Origin: Clostridium aceticum
GTDB taxonomy: Bacteria; Bacillota; Clostridia; Peptostreptococcales; Natronincolaceae
Direction of reading: 5' to 3'
Assembly (NCBI RefSeq): GCF_001042715.1
Contig: NZ_CP009687.1
Span: forward strand, 2,099,418 to 2,163,417
DNA: 64,000 bases
The notes under the pieces were generated by a model, which saw nothing but the letters and a program-made list of their open reading frames with translations, was not told where the DNA came from and searched no databases. Shown in pieces: positions 8,958 to 18,252 of the stretch. Positions within the stretch are counted from its first letter, which is position 1, and every line of letters starts with the position of its first letter. The position numbers and the translations under genes are program-made.

Positions 8958-10334
8958 TTATCCAAATTTATCAAAATCTGTAGTAACAATATATGGATTG
9001 ATACTTCTTATAGTCTCTAACTCTTGGGTACCTGCTACCCCATCAAGACTAGCAGCCTTGGATCTTCTAAATTTTGTCCTGTGCTGAGGAGAAGTTTTAT
9101 TTTGCTGAGAATGATCTGAATCTTGTCCTACTGTAACCTCTATACTTAAAACATTTATCCCCTTTTCTTTTAAGGACTCTCTAAAATCATTTAAGTTGCT
9201 TTCAATAACTTCCTTTACTTGTAAGGATTCCACATAGACCTTAGCTTTTATCTCTTGATTATTACTGGATAAGTCTATAGTGATTTTCCCAAGGTTTTCT
9301 GGAAGTAACTGTAGATTTATTTGATTTTTACCGTTTTTAAATGAAGCTAGAACTTTATAGCTGATCTCTTCTAAAAAAACATTGCTAGATAACTCTTCAA
9401 CAGCTACTGTTTCATAAGGTATTGGTATAAATTTTGTTTGTAGCTCCTTTTCCAAACCCAAAGTCTCTAAATGCTGATGGGTATCCACAGTTTCTTGTAG
9501 CTTTGGAGAAGAGATTTTCTCTTCTTCTTCTATGAAACCTTTTTGCTGTTTTGGTACTTCTTTCGTATTAAGATGTTCAGTACTCATAGTTATGTATTCA
9601 TCTATGTGTTCATCTTCTTTTTGAGCTTCTGGCATCTCAATAAAGTTAGGCTCTTTAGGCTTTAAAAGATCTCCGTGAATAGTTACTTCTTCAATTTCTG
9701 CTTTAATTTCTTCTATCTTACTAAATATATGCTTGTTATTACCCTCACCATCTTCTGCTATTTCTAGTACCTTCAACAACTCTCCTAACTTTTCTGTAAG
9801 ATCTGATACTGTCAAGTCTTCTTGAAACACCTTCAATTGGCTTTCTTCTAAAAGATTTTCCTGCTGTATTAAGCAAAACAACTCTTTTATTAGCTCATAG
9901 ACCATAGGGTTTTGTAGTTGAGTATCTTCTTCCTTCTCTGCTTCTTCTAGCTTTTCTTCATTTCCTAACTGCTCTTGATTTTTTAACTTTTCTTCACTTA
10001 CTATTTTTTCTTCATTCTCTGTTTTCTCTTCGTTCTCTATTTTTTCTTTGCTTACTTCTTTGCTTACTTCTTTACTTACTATGTTTTCACTTTCTGATGC
10101 TTTTTTAACATTTGCAGAGTGACCATTTAAATTTTGTATAAATTTCATATCCTTGGTATGCATGTTTCTTTTAAGCCCATGAAGTGAAGTATTAACACCT
10201 TCAATAGTTGTTTGACTTTCATTTTTAAGGATCTCAAAAAAATCTTTTTTATCTTTGTCACTGCCTAATACTTGCATGGAATTTTTGCTAGCTTTTGCAT
10301 TCATTGCATTTGCTATTTTGTTGAACTCTATCAC
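8958..10334 (-). CDS. fliK: Flagellar hook-length control protein FliK
   Basis: Secreted ruler that measures hook length and switches export specificity. The C-terminal Flg_hook domain (about residues 320-410) is recognisable from [20 protein letters not shown] and the [20 protein letters not shown] block. The long N-terminal part is low complexity and Glu/Lys rich, with a short in-frame repeat near residues 85-95 (see the repeat entry). It starts with GTG at 10334 behind GGGGGTGA. The length of 458 and poorly conserved N-terminus are typical of FliK. Confidence 0.9.
   Translation of the reverse strand: MIEFNKIANAMNAKASKNSMQVLGSDKDKKDFFEILKNESQTTIEGVNTSLHGLKRNMHTKDMKFIQNLNGHSANVKKASESENIVSKEVSKEVSKEKIENEEKTENEEKIVSEEKLKNQEQLGNEEKLEEAEKEEDTQLQNPMVYELIKELFCLIQQENLLEESQLKVFQEDLTVSDLTEKLGELLKVLEIAEDGEGNNKHIFSKIEEIKAEIEEVTIHGDLLKPKEPNFIEMPEAQKEDEHIDEYITMSTEHLNTKEVPKQQKGFIEEEEKISSPKLQETVDTHQHLETLGLEKELQTKFIPIPYETVAVEELSSNVFLEEISYKVLASFKNGKNQINLQLLPENLGKITIDLSSNNQEIKAKVYVESLQVKEVIESNLNDFRESLKEKGINVLSIEVTVGQDSDHSQQNKTSPQHRTKFRRSKAASLDGVAGTQELETIRSINPYIVTTDFDKFG
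10041..10081 (-). repeat. Short tandem repeat inside fliK
   Basis: Three near-identical 12-base units, each encoding S-K-E-V or a close variant, followed by related Glu/Lys units (EN-EEK, V-SEEK) that look like more diverged copies. The unit length is a multiple of three, so copy-number changes keep the frame and would only lengthen the unstructured ruler segment of FliK. Confidence 0.7.
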
Positions 10335-10436
10335 TTTTTCACCCCCTTTCTAAAGTGCAATTCTATTTCACTACTCTTTTTACTTAAAATAAAGCATATG
10401 GATTTGCACCTTTATCTGTTTTCTCATTTTTTAGCT

Positions 10437-11684
10437 TTAGTTGGAGGCATTTACTATAAACTTTTGTGATAAATCTATAGATCTTTCTGTACTTAATCCT
10501 TCTAATAATTGTGCTACCTTATTAGGTTTCAAGTGATTTAGTACATCAATTACCAATTGTTCTTCTGTGAAAGTAATATTTTCATCTCCAATTGAGTAAC
10601 TGCTGTAGGTGCGATTGGTGGCCATCATTTCTTCTACAACATCCGTTAGCTCCTCCACCGACATCCTTTGGTAAACCTCTACTAGCTCTCTTACCTTAGT
10701 TTCATAGTTGTTATATATTTGTACAGCTTCCGCTAAGTTTACAGGTAAGTTAGCCTCTCTGTTATTAAGCACTTCCAGCGTATGAATTTGCTGATATAGC
10801 TCTGTGATAAAGGCTTGTTCCTCTACAGAAGCCAAAATTTGTCCTCCAGTTTTTATACTCATGTTTTTGAATAGAACTGCTAAGTCTTGTACTCTAAATT
10901 TGTTATCATTGCCTAAGTCAAGCAACTGTTCTTCAAGAGATTTTTTTTCGTAAATACTTGCTAAATCTTCTAATTCTTTTTCTTTGTTTCTTATTTCCTG
11001 CATCTTCTTTTCAATATTTCTTCTTGTTGCTTCTCTTAATTGATATCCAACGGTTTCTGTTATCGCTGGATCCAAATAAAGCAAAAATCTTGCACTTTGA
11101 TCTAAGGAAATACCTTCAAGCAACAGTGCTAATTCTTCTCTATTTAATTGACCACTATGAAAATCCCTTTCTACTCCTGCTATGGCATCTGTTATACTTA
11201 GAGAAGAATAATACCTAGCCAACTCACTGATTCTTTCATCCTTTTCTTCATCAATTTCACCCAATATTCTTTGCAGGAGATTAGAGGTTAGTTGTGTTCT
11301 TCTTAAGCTTTCTCGTACACCTCTCATCTTCATTGGATTTTCACGATTCAATAGTATTAATAGTTCGTCATAAAGGCTTTTATCTTCTCCTTTGATAATT
11401 AGTAATTTATCTACCAATCGATCCTCTTCTAGCGTAATATAATGCTTTGCTATTTGTTGTTTTACATTCTCCTTTTCTTCCTTTGTCGGCATTCCTTTAA
11501 AATAATTACCCACATTACTAGGCAGTAAGGATAAATAGTCATTCATTGTATACCTCAGATTTTCATTAGTAAAGTAAAGAATAGTTATCGTCATTATTGG
11601 AATAAGCATGAAGGCTATAACAATAATGGCAATAATTGATTTAATGTGGCTTTTTTTTTCGATTTCTTGAAGGCTATCTGTCAT
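10437..11684 (-). CDS. Flagellar operon membrane protein with MgtE-N-like repeats (YlxF/MotE-like)
   Basis: A membrane-anchored protein in the position of Bacillus subtilis ylxF, between fliJ and fliK. It has a cytoplasmic start rich in charged residues, one membrane helix (about residues 17-39), and a long helical outside region with coiled-coil character (about 215-245). At least two, perhaps three, segments resemble the MgtE N-terminal superhelical repeat, for example LALLLEGISLDQSARFLLYL and LNHLKPNKVAQLLEGLSTER. Members of this family next to motor genes have been named MotE and act as chaperones for stator assembly in epsilonproteobacteria; that function here is inference. At 415 residues it is long for the family. 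Confidence 0.7.
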   Translation of the reverse strand: MTDSLQEIEKKSHIKSIIAIIVIAFMLIPIMTITILYFTNENLRYTMNDYLSLLPSNVGNYFKGMPTKEEKENVKQQIAKHYITLEEDRLVDKLLIIKGEDKSLYDELLILLNRENPMKMRGVRESLRRTQLTSNLLQRILGEIDEEKDERISELARYYSSLSITDAIAGVERDFHSGQLNREELALLLEGISLDQSARFLLYLDPAITETVGYQLREATRRNIEKKMQEIRNKEKELEDLASIYEKKSLEEQLLDLGNDNKFRVQDLAVLFKNMSIKTGGQILASVEEQAFITELYQQIHTLEVLNNREANLPVNLAEAVQIYNNYETKVRELVEVYQRMSVEELTDVVEEMMATNRTYSSYSIGDENITFTEEQLVIDVLNHLKPNKVAQLLEGLSTERSIDLSQKFIVNASN

Positions 11685-11685
11685 T

Positions 11686-12144
11686 TTAACCTCCTTTGTT
11701 CGCTGTGCTTTTATAAGTAACCAATTGATCTATTAAATTTGCTTCGTTTTTTAGTTGTTCACTTATAAATACCTCACGATCCTTTTCCTTTAATTTTTCA
11801 TATATTTTTGTTTGTTTTTTTGCTTCTACTAGTTCCACTCTTGCTTGATTTAATTTCCATTCATAACTTTTAACTTTGATGGCTTGCTTTTCAATCATAT
11901 TATTCACCAGCTGAAAGTTGTTTGAACAGTCCTGCAATGTCTTTATTGTTACTATGCTATCTTGTTGTGTTTTCTCATTCCAATGCTCAATAACAAACTG
12001 TTTTTTTTCCATCAGTTTGTTTAAATCAGATTTTTCTTTTTCTAAGTGTTTCTGAAGATCAGCAAACTCATATTTTTTACTTTCTTCAATTTTTTCTTTT
12101 ATTCTTAAAATATGGTTAAATCGATAAACAAAGTTTTCTGCCAA
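11686..12144 (-). CDS. fliJ: Flagellar export protein FliJ
   Basis: Cytosolic coiled-coil component of the export ATPase complex, inserted in the FliI hexamer. The 152-residue protein is almost all helix and charge: YRFNHILRIKEKIEESKKYE at the start is the typical FliJ N-terminus, followed by heptad-like Glu/Lys-rich segments. It lies 16 bases after fliI and is one base from the next gene. Identification depends on helical character, length and position, as FliJ proteins diverge strongly. Confidence 0.87.
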   Translation of the reverse strand: MAENFVYRFNHILRIKEKIEESKKYEFADLQKHLEKEKSDLNKLMEKKQFVIEHWNEKTQQDSIVTIKTLQDCSNNFQLVNNMIEKQAIKVKSYEWKLNQARVELVEAKKQTKIYEKLKEKDREVFISEQLKNEANLIDQLVTYKSTANKGG

Positions 12145-12160
12145 CAGAATCCCCTCTTTA

Positions 12161-13459
12161 CTATATTAGTTGACGCATTAAATTTAATACTTCACTATAG
12201 TTAATCTTTTCATCTACATCCTGCTGTAAAAAGTTATTTACTGCAGCTATATTTTCAATTGCATAGTCAATTTTTTTATTACTACCTTTAGCATAGGCCC
12301 CTATGTTGATTAAGTCTTCAGCATCCTTATAAATTGCTAAAATTTGTTTTATCTCATTAGCAATTTTTATTTGATCCTTTGGGACGATGTTAGGCATAAC
12401 CCTGCTGACACTGGAAATCACATCAATAGCTGGATAGTGGCCTTGATTCGCTAACTTTCTTGAAAGCACAATATGTCCATCAAGAATACCCCTTACTGCA
12501 TCAGCAATAGGTTCGTTCATATCATCTCCATCTACAAGAACTGTATATAAACCTGTAATCGCACCTCTATCAGAAGTCCCCGTTCGTTCCAACAATTTAG
12601 GTAATACAGCAAACACTGAAGGGGTATACCCTTTGGTAACTGGGGGTTCTCCTATAGCTAGTCCCACTTCTCTTTGGGCCATTGAAAATCTCGTTAGCGA
12701 GTCCATCAATAGCAAAACATTTTGTTTTTGGTCTCTAAAATACTCTGCAATAGCAGTGGCCAAAAGAGCTCCCTTCATCCGTACTAAAGGCGGTTGATCA
12801 GAAGTAGCAACGATAACAACAGATCTCTTTAAACCTTCTTCCTTAAGATCATTGTCTATAAATTCCTTTACTTCTCTACCCCTCTCTCCAATAAGTGCTA
12901 TCACATTGATATCAGCTTGAGTATTTCTAGCGATCATACCTAACAAAGTACTTTTACCTACACCACTACCTGCAAAAATTCCTATTCTTTGACCATTACC
13001 ACAGGTTAATAATCCATCAATCGTCTTTACTCCTAAAGTTAAAGGTTCACTAATTCTTGTTCGATCTAAAGGGTTCAGGGGTTTTCCTACTACAGGATAG
13101 GCAGTTGCTTGATTTAATGGTCCTTTATTATCTATGGGATTTCCCAGTCCATCCAAGACTCTACCCAATAGAGAACTACCCACCTTCACCTCTAGAGAAG
13201 TACCCAAAGCTTCTACTTTGCTGCCAGGACCAATCCCCTCCATTTCTCCTAAGGGCATTAATAGTACTTTTTTTTCTTTAAAGCCTACAACCTCCGCAAT
13301 AATAGGACAGTCATTTTTCAGTGTATATATTTTGCATACCTCTCCTACTTTTACAGCTGGTCCTATAGATTCAATGGTTAAGCCGATTACCTGAGATACT
13401 TGACCTGTATATTTTATCAGATCTAAAATCTCTAAGGAACTTTTATACTTATTAAGCAT
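12161..13459 (-). CDS. fliI: Flagellum-specific ATPase FliI
   Basis: ATPase related to the F1 beta subunit that energises export of flagellar subunits. Walker A is IFAGSGVGKSTLLGM (about residue 160) and Walker B VLLLMDSLTRFSMAQREVG (about 245); the conserved GEPPVTKGYTPSVFAVLPKL and TDRGAITGLYTVLV-type segments follow. I use the ATG at 13459 (432 residues): GAAGGAGAT lies just before it and the overlap with fliH is then 8 bases. A GTG at 13483 and an ATG at 13471 are alternative in-frame starts giving 440 and 436 residues. Confidence 0.96.
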   Translation of the reverse strand: MLNKYKSSLEILDLIKYTGQVSQVIGLTIESIGPAVKVGEVCKIYTLKNDCPIIAEVVGFKEKKVLLMPLGEMEGIGPGSKVEALGTSLEVKVGSSLLGRVLDGLGNPIDNKGPLNQATAYPVVGKPLNPLDRTRISEPLTLGVKTIDGLLTCGNGQRIGIFAGSGVGKSTLLGMIARNTQADINVIALIGERGREVKEFIDNDLKEEGLKRSVVIVATSDQPPLVRMKGALLATAIAEYFRDQKQNVLLLMDSLTRFSMAQREVGLAIGEPPVTKGYTPSVFAVLPKLLERTGTSDRGAITGLYTVLVDGDDMNEPIADAVRGILDGHIVLSRKLANQGHYPAIDVISSVSRVMPNIVPKDQIKIANEIKQILAIYKDAEDLINIGAYAKGSNKKIDYAIENIAAVNNFLQQDVDEKINYSEVLNLMRQLI

Positions 13460-14246
13460 GATCTCCTTCATCAAATTCCTCACTTCTCAATAGTTCTTCA
13501 AACAGTGTCTCAATCTGTTTCATCTGCACATCAATACTAGAGTCAACTTTCCCTGACAGTGTTTCTATGATAACACTACCTTTTTTCAGAGCAGCATCAC
13601 TTTTAATCTCTAAGGTATCAATGCCTTCTAACATCATATAGATTCTATTTTTATAGGAATCTAAAATTTCGTACTCTTCCTCACTCACTCGAATGATTAG
13701 AGACTCTGTAAAAGTACACTTTTCTAATCCTTTTTGCACAAGGTTAAGCAAAATCTCATTGTTTTTTTCTAACTCATGATCCATCACTTTTTTTATACAA
13801 TAGATTGTCAGATCAATAATTTCTGGTTCTAATTCTTTTGCTAACTTTTTTCTGACATGATAAATTTCCTGTTTTAAAGCTACTGCTTCATCAATGAGTT
13901 GTTGGTATTCCTGATATCCTTCTTGTTGCCCTAGTTGAAATCCCTCTTGATATCCTTCGCTTTTAGAAGCCTCCAAAATTTTTTTACTATCTTCGTAGGC
14001 TTCCGCTATAATCATTTCGGCTTCTTTCCCAGCGTTTTCTATTATTTTTTGTGCTTCTACACTTGCTGCCTCTAGCGTTTCCTTTGCCTTTTTTTGCGCA
14101 ATTTCCTCTGGTGTTTCCTTAGGCTTGGTGGTTTTTATTAAAAGAGGATTTGATTTTTTTGCTATACTTTGGTTTTGAAACTCAAGCTCTTTTTTTTCTC
14201 CTAGTATAACCTCCATAGATTTATAAACTCTATACAATGATTTCAT
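13452..14246 (-). CDS. fliH: Flagellar assembly protein FliH
   Basis: Negative regulator and docking partner of the FliI ATPase, similar to the peripheral stalk of ATP synthases. The protein is rich in Glu/Lys/Ala helix (about residues 45-95) with a run of glycine-spaced repeats SEGYQEGFQLGQQEGYQEYQ, the GxxxG-type helix typical of FliH, and a C-terminal domain related to the ATP synthase delta subunit. The start is uncertain: ATG 14246 (264 residues, used here), TTG 14264, or TTG 14237, which lies 9 bases after GGAGGAG and would overlap fliG by 8 bases. Confidence 0.9.
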   Translation of the reverse strand: MKSLYRVYKSMEVILGEKKELEFQNQSIAKKSNPLLIKTTKPKETPEEIAQKKAKETLEAASVEAQKIIENAGKEAEMIIAEAYEDSKKILEASKSEGYQEGFQLGQQEGYQEYQQLIDEAVALKQEIYHVRKKLAKELEPEIIDLTIYCIKKVMDHELEKNNEILLNLVQKGLEKCTFTESLIIRVSEEEYEILDSYKNRIYMMLEGIDTLEIKSDAALKKGSVIIETLSGKVDSSIDVQMKQIETLFEELLRSEEFDEGDHA

Positions 14247-15249
14247 CTCCTCCACCACGGGCAATGATAATATCTCCTGTTTCCTCTAGCTTCCTTATAA
14301 CATTAACAATTTTTTGCTGTGCTTCTTCCACATCTCTAAGCCTTACTGGTCCCATAAATTCCATATCTTCTTTGATCATTTCTGCCATACGCTTAGACAT
14401 ATTAGTGTAAATAACATTGGCCACTTCTTCCGTTGCACCTTTTAAAGCAACAGCTAAGTCATTATTATCGATTTCTCTAATAAACCTTTGGATAGAAGTA
14501 CTATCTAAGCTAATAATATCTTCAAATACAAACATTCTCTTTCTGATTTCTTCTGCCAGCTCTGCATCTTGTATCTCCAGTGTATCCATAATATTTTTTT
14601 CCGTTCCTCTATCAACAGAGTTAAGTATATCTACGATAGATTGGATGCCGCCTGCTGATGTATAATCTTGATTTACTAGTGTAGAAAGCTTTTTCTCTAA
14701 AACCATCTCTACTTCCTTAATAATATCAGGAGATGTTCGGTCCATCGTTGCTATCCTGCGGGCCACTTCCGTTTGCTTTGCCTGTGGAAGTGCTGATAAA
14801 ATTTGTGAAGACTGCGTGGATGGAAGGTAGGATAATATTAAAGCAATAGTTTGTGGATGCTCATTTTGGATAAAGTTTAATAGCTGTGCTGGATCTGCTT
14901 TTCTCGCAAAGTCGAAAGGCTTCACCTGTAAGGAAGCTGTAAGCTTATTAATAATATCCATTGCTTTTTGTGAGCCTAATGCCTTTTCCAAAACTTCCTT
15001 AGCATAGCCAATACCACCTTCAGAGATATACTCTTGGGCTACACAAATTTCATAAAATTCCTCCATGATTTTTTCTTTTTCTGCAGGAGACACCTTTCTC
15101 ATATTGGCTATTTCTAAGGTCAACTCCTCAATCTCTTCATTATTTAAATGTTTGAAAATCTGTGCTGAATATTCAGGCCCCAAACTTATTAGTAGAACCG
15201 CTGCTTTTTCACGACCCGTTAGCTCTCCTTTTGTCCCTCTTTTAGCCAT
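14230..15249 (-). CDS. fliG: Flagellar motor switch protein FliG
   Basis: C-ring protein that contacts the MotA loop and generates torque. The 339-residue sequence shows all three regions: N-terminal FliF-binding domain (LTGREKAAVLLISLGPEYSA), middle domain with EHPQTIALILSYLP (about residue 127), and the C-terminal charged torque helix (KRMAEMIKEDMEFMGPVRLR, about 285-305). It overlaps fliH and follows fliF by 15 bases. Confidence 0.97.
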   Translation of the reverse strand: MAKRGTKGELTGREKAAVLLISLGPEYSAQIFKHLNNEEIEELTLEIANMRKVSPAEKEKIMEEFYEICVAQEYISEGGIGYAKEVLEKALGSQKAMDIINKLTASLQVKPFDFARKADPAQLLNFIQNEHPQTIALILSYLPSTQSSQILSALPQAKQTEVARRIATMDRTSPDIIKEVEMVLEKKLSTLVNQDYTSAGGIQSIVDILNSVDRGTEKNIMDTLEIQDAELAEEIRKRMFVFEDIISLDSTSIQRFIREIDNNDLAVALKGATEEVANVIYTNMSKRMAEMIKEDMEFMGPVRLRDVEEAQQKIVNVIRKLEETGDIIIARGGGDEIIV

Positions 15250-15264
15250 TCCCTTATTTCACCT

Positions 15265-16821
15265 CTACTCTTCACTAAGCCAATTTCTAAGAAGTTGTGC
15301 CACAGCATCAGGTTTTTTGTTTACTAGCCTCTCCAGTTGCTGCTTCACCTGAGAGCCCGATAGCTCTAAATCTATCTCCTGCATTAATTCCTGTGGCTCG
15401 CTAGGAATTTCTCCTATGACCTCTTCTAATTCCTTTTTCTTTCTTCTATTTGTTCTAACAATTAAAAACAGTCCTCCACCTAATAGGGCAGCAGCTGCCA
15501 ATCCTAGTGCCCAAAGTGGTATCCTTTGACCCCCAGTGGCGGCTCCCTCCATAGCCAGACGTATTTGATCCTCTAAAGCATTGTTAAACTCTTGCACTGC
15601 TACCCGTACTACTCTGGTATCTAGACCAGCTGCAGCAGAAATAATGTTCTCTAATTCCCTTCTTTCTTCATCAGTAAGCTCTCCACCATTTATAGCATTT
15701 CTATTTAGGTACACTGCCACAGTAATATCCTGTACTTGTCCTTGAGCTTTTACAATTTTTTTCCGCAACTCATTAATTTCATAATTAATCGTTCTGTTTG
15801 CTTCATAATATAAAGAATTTTCTTGGTCTTCTACAACATACTGAGGAATATCTTCTGTGTTTGTATCTGTTCCTGGAGCTCCTCCCGCTGCTGAATTTAC
15901 TACTCTTTGCTGTAAATCCTGCATACTTCTCACTATACCTTCTGTTTCCCCATCAATTGGAGGAGAAAATTCTTGTATTTCAGTAATTTCACTATTAAAG
16001 TCCAACTTCACATTTGTCATCACTACTACATTTCCATAGCCATAGACTGTAGAAAGAAAATCAGTAATGCTCTTTTCTAAATCATCCTTTACTGCCTGTT
16101 GTAAGGACAACTGATCACTTGGCCCAAAGATTTCTGGCGAATTGGAGGATGTAGCATTCAGCACCCGTCCATCTGGTCCATGCACCGTTACATTTTCTGG
16201 ACTTAAACCTTGTACAGCATTGGAAACTAAATGAGTAATTCCTGTTACACTGTTTGGATCTAAGGCAGCATTATAATCTAAGTTTAAAAAGACTGATGCA
16301 GTAGCACCTTGATCTTGATTATTACGAATAAATCCTGTGTTTTCTGGTATAGACAGTGTCACATATGATTTGTTGATTCCTGGAATTTCCTCAATGATCT
16401 TACTAAGTTCATTTCCTAGTGCAACAGTAAACTCTTTTGACTTTTCTTCACTGGTTTTCATAAAATTATTGCCAGAAAAAAAGTCTTCGTAAGAAAAACG
16501 TGCTTGGGGCAGTCCTTCAGTAGCAACCACTACCTGTGACCTTTGGTAGTCTGATTTTTGTACCAGTATGGTACTACTAGTTTCCCCAAGCTTTGCTCTT
16601 ATGCCGCTGCCCTCTAGCGTATTCATAATCTCTCCTGCCTGTTTAGCATCAAGATTGCTATATAACACAACATACTGTGGTCTTGTAAAATAGTAAATAA
16701 TTGCCGTTAAAGTAAGTAAAATTAGTGCTGCTGAAACAACTATTTTAATTTTTTGCTTTTTTTCCAACCCTTGTAAGTACTCGTTAAATTGATTTCTTAT
16801 TTGCTGCAATCCTTCAGCCAT
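15265..16821 (-). CDS. fliF: Flagellar MS-ring protein FliF
   Basis: Forms the membrane ring on which the flagellum is built. Two membrane helices flank a large outside region: the first at about residues 25-45 and the second at about 440-460 (ALGLAAAALLGGGLFLIVRT). The YscJ/FliF ring-building domain begins with PQYVVLYSNLDAKQAGEIMN, and the C-terminal LERLVNKKPDAVAQLLRNWL is the FliG-binding tail. The length of 518 is normal. AGAGGTGAATAT precedes the ATG. Confidence 0.97.
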   Translation of the reverse strand: MAEGLQQIRNQFNEYLQGLEKKQKIKIVVSAALILLTLTAIIYYFTRPQYVVLYSNLDAKQAGEIMNTLEGSGIRAKLGETSSTILVQKSDYQRSQVVVATEGLPQARFSYEDFFSGNNFMKTSEEKSKEFTVALGNELSKIIEEIPGINKSYVTLSIPENTGFIRNNQDQGATASVFLNLDYNAALDPNSVTGITHLVSNAVQGLSPENVTVHGPDGRVLNATSSNSPEIFGPSDQLSLQQAVKDDLEKSITDFLSTVYGYGNVVVMTNVKLDFNSEITEIQEFSPPIDGETEGIVRSMQDLQQRVVNSAAGGAPGTDTNTEDIPQYVVEDQENSLYYEANRTINYEINELRKKIVKAQGQVQDITVAVYLNRNAINGGELTDEERRELENIISAAAGLDTRVVRVAVQEFNNALEDQIRLAMEGAATGGQRIPLWALGLAAAALLGGGLFLIVRTNRRKKKELEEVIGEIPSEPQELMQEIDLELSGSQVKQQLERLVNKKPDAVAQLLRNWLSEE

Positions 16822-16845
16822 ATATTCACCTCTTTTCAGCTATGA

Positions 16846-17151
16846 TTAAATCTGCATTCTCATAATCTCTCTATAAGCATCAAGTACTTTGCTTCTAATC
16901 TCCATCATAAACTGAAGAGACACTTCTGCTTTTTGTGCTGCAATCATAGCTTCATGAATATTATTTAGATCACCAGATGCTAGCTTGATTGAATAATCTT
17001 GAGAGTTTTTCTCTAATTTATTAACCTCGCCAATTGCACCGACTAAAAATTCTTTAAAAGAGGTATGCGTTGTATTGCCCTCATCATTAAATAAACCTAA
17101 ATTATTATTTAATACTTTATTATTTTCTATGTTCAACCGATTTACCTGCAT
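16846..17151 (-). CDS. fliE: Flagellar hook-basal body adaptor FliE
   Basis: Rod-MS ring junction protein, the first subunit exported through the gate. The 101-residue protein has the expected pattern: a variable N-terminus, then SFKEFLVGAIGEVNKLEKNS, GDLNNIHEAMIAAQKAEVSL and a C-terminal VLDAYREIMRMQI. It lies between flgC and fliF, the standard order. Confidence 0.96.
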   Translation of the reverse strand: MQVNRLNIENNKVLNNNLGLFNDEGNTTHTSFKEFLVGAIGEVNKLEKNSQDYSIKLASGDLNNIHEAMIAAQKAEVSLQFMMEIRSKVLDAYREIMRMQI

Positions 17152-17167
17152 CTATACTACTCCTCCA

Positions 17168-17611
17168 CTATCTTCCTAATTCCAGAGCTTTTAACGCCAT
17201 ATTTTTTGTTGCATTTAGTGCAGTAACATTGGCCTCATACGCTCGTGAAGCAGAAATCATATTTGCCATTTCTGTAACTGTTTCTACATTGGGCATTAAA
17301 ACATAACCTTGTTCATCTGCATCTGGATGACCAGGATCATGAACTTTTTTAAAGGGTGTTTGATCATTGCGTATCCCTACAACTTCTACTCCTTTTAAAT
17401 TACTGTTTTTTGTTCCCATAGTCCGGCTGAAAACTTGTGAAAAAGAAGGAGTATCCTTTGCTTTGAAAACAGCCACCTGTCTTCTATATGGTCCTCCATT
17501 TACTGTCCTTGTCGTGGTTGCATTGGCAATATTTTTAGATATTACATCCATTCTTAATCTTTCAGCCGTTAAACCTGATGCACTTATATTAATCGCATTA
17601 AATATCGACAT
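17168..17611 (-). CDS. flgC: Flagellar basal-body rod protein FlgC
   Basis: Proximal rod subunit. The N-terminal rod signature (FNAINISASGLTAERLRMDV and NIANATTTRTVNGGPYRRQ) and the C-terminal NVETVTEMANMISASRAYEA are both clear. At 147 residues it has family length. It starts 3 bases after the flgB stop codon. Confidence 0.97.
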   Translation of the reverse strand: MSIFNAINISASGLTAERLRMDVISKNIANATTTRTVNGGPYRRQVAVFKAKDTPSFSQVFSRTMGTKNSNLKGVEVVGIRNDQTPFKKVHDPGHPDADEQGYVLMPNVETVTEMANMISASRAYEANVTALNATKNMALKALELGR

Positions 17612-17614
17612 ACC

Positions 17615-18022
17615 CTACCTCCTTCCTTCGTTAATCACTGTTTTTAACCTTTTTATGTCATTGTTTAGTTGTGTTGAAACCGTGTTATAAGTAATGGTAT
17701 TTTTAGCTAACTCCGCCATTTCAACGTCTATATCTACATTGTTACCATCTCGACGGGTTTGATAGTTTTGCGGTGTAACAATCTTATGGGTCAAATTGTT
17801 GATATTGCCTCTGCCAATTTCAATATGATTGTGATGGGTTGTTTTCCCTGCAATCCCCCGTCCCTTTAATTGATTTTGAAGCAGTTCTTCAAAAACTACA
17901 TGAGACTTCTTAAAGTTAGGGGTATCTGCATTTGCAATATTATTTGATATAACCTCATCTCTTTTCCATGAAGCATTTAATGTTTTTGTCATTATATCTA
18001 CATTTTTAAATAAAGCCCTCAT
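17615..18022 (-). CDS. flgB: Flagellar basal-body rod protein FlgB
   Basis: Proximal rod subunit and the first gene of the flagellar operon. The rod signature ASWKRDEVISNNIANADTPN is near residue 25, followed by FKKSHVVFEELLQNQ and the C-terminal NNVDIDVEMAELAKNTITYN. I start it at the ATG at 18022 (135 residues) because AAAGGAGATGTAGAT lies directly upstream; a start at 18049 would add nine residues and lose this site. A sigma-A-type promoter lies about 155 bases upstream. Confidence 0.95.
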   Translation of the reverse strand: MRALFKNVDIMTKTLNASWKRDEVISNNIANADTPNFKKSHVVFEELLQNQLKGRGIAGKTTHHNHIEIGRGNINNLTHKIVTPQNYQTRRDGNNVDIDVEMAELAKNTITYNTVSTQLNNDIKRLKTVINEGRR

Positions 18023-18175
18023 ATCTACATCTCCTTTAAAAGTTAGCACATTATTCAGACGTAGTTCAAATTTACTTAATAAGGTAACTGAACTGACTTC
18101 TATGTATTCCCTTAATTTGTAACGTTTTTTAAATTGTAATGCTTTTTAGCTTGTAGTTTTTCTACAATATCCTCT

Positions 18176-18205
18176 ATTATGACTACTTTCTACAATACTT
18201 GTCAA
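18176..18205 (-). promoter_or_regulatory. Predicted sigma-A promoter of the flagellar operon
   Basis: On the minus strand a perfect -35 box TTGACA (18205-18200) is followed after 18 bases by CATAAT (18181-18176). Transcription would start near 18168, leaving a leader of about 145 bases before flgB. That leader opens with a small palindrome, TTGTAG/CTACAA (18151-18167). The rest of the 18050-18470 interval holds a possible CodY site (18238-18252) and the codY terminator; no coding sequence is seen. Confidence 0.55.
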
Positions 18206-18237
18206 AATCCCTCCAACTTTCATGGCTTTTTTTTGTT

Positions 18238-18252
18238 TTTTTCCTGAAAATG
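18238..18252. promoter_or_regulatory. Weak candidate CodY box upstream of the flgB promoter
   Basis: This 15-base stretch matches the published CodY consensus AATTTTCWGAAAATT at 11 of 15 positions, with the central CNGAAAAT part intact. It lies about 33 bases upstream of the -35 box of the flagellar promoter. CodY represses motility genes in Bacillus and Clostridium species, and codY is the adjacent gene. Matches of this quality occur often by chance in AT-rich DNA. Confidence 0.25.
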
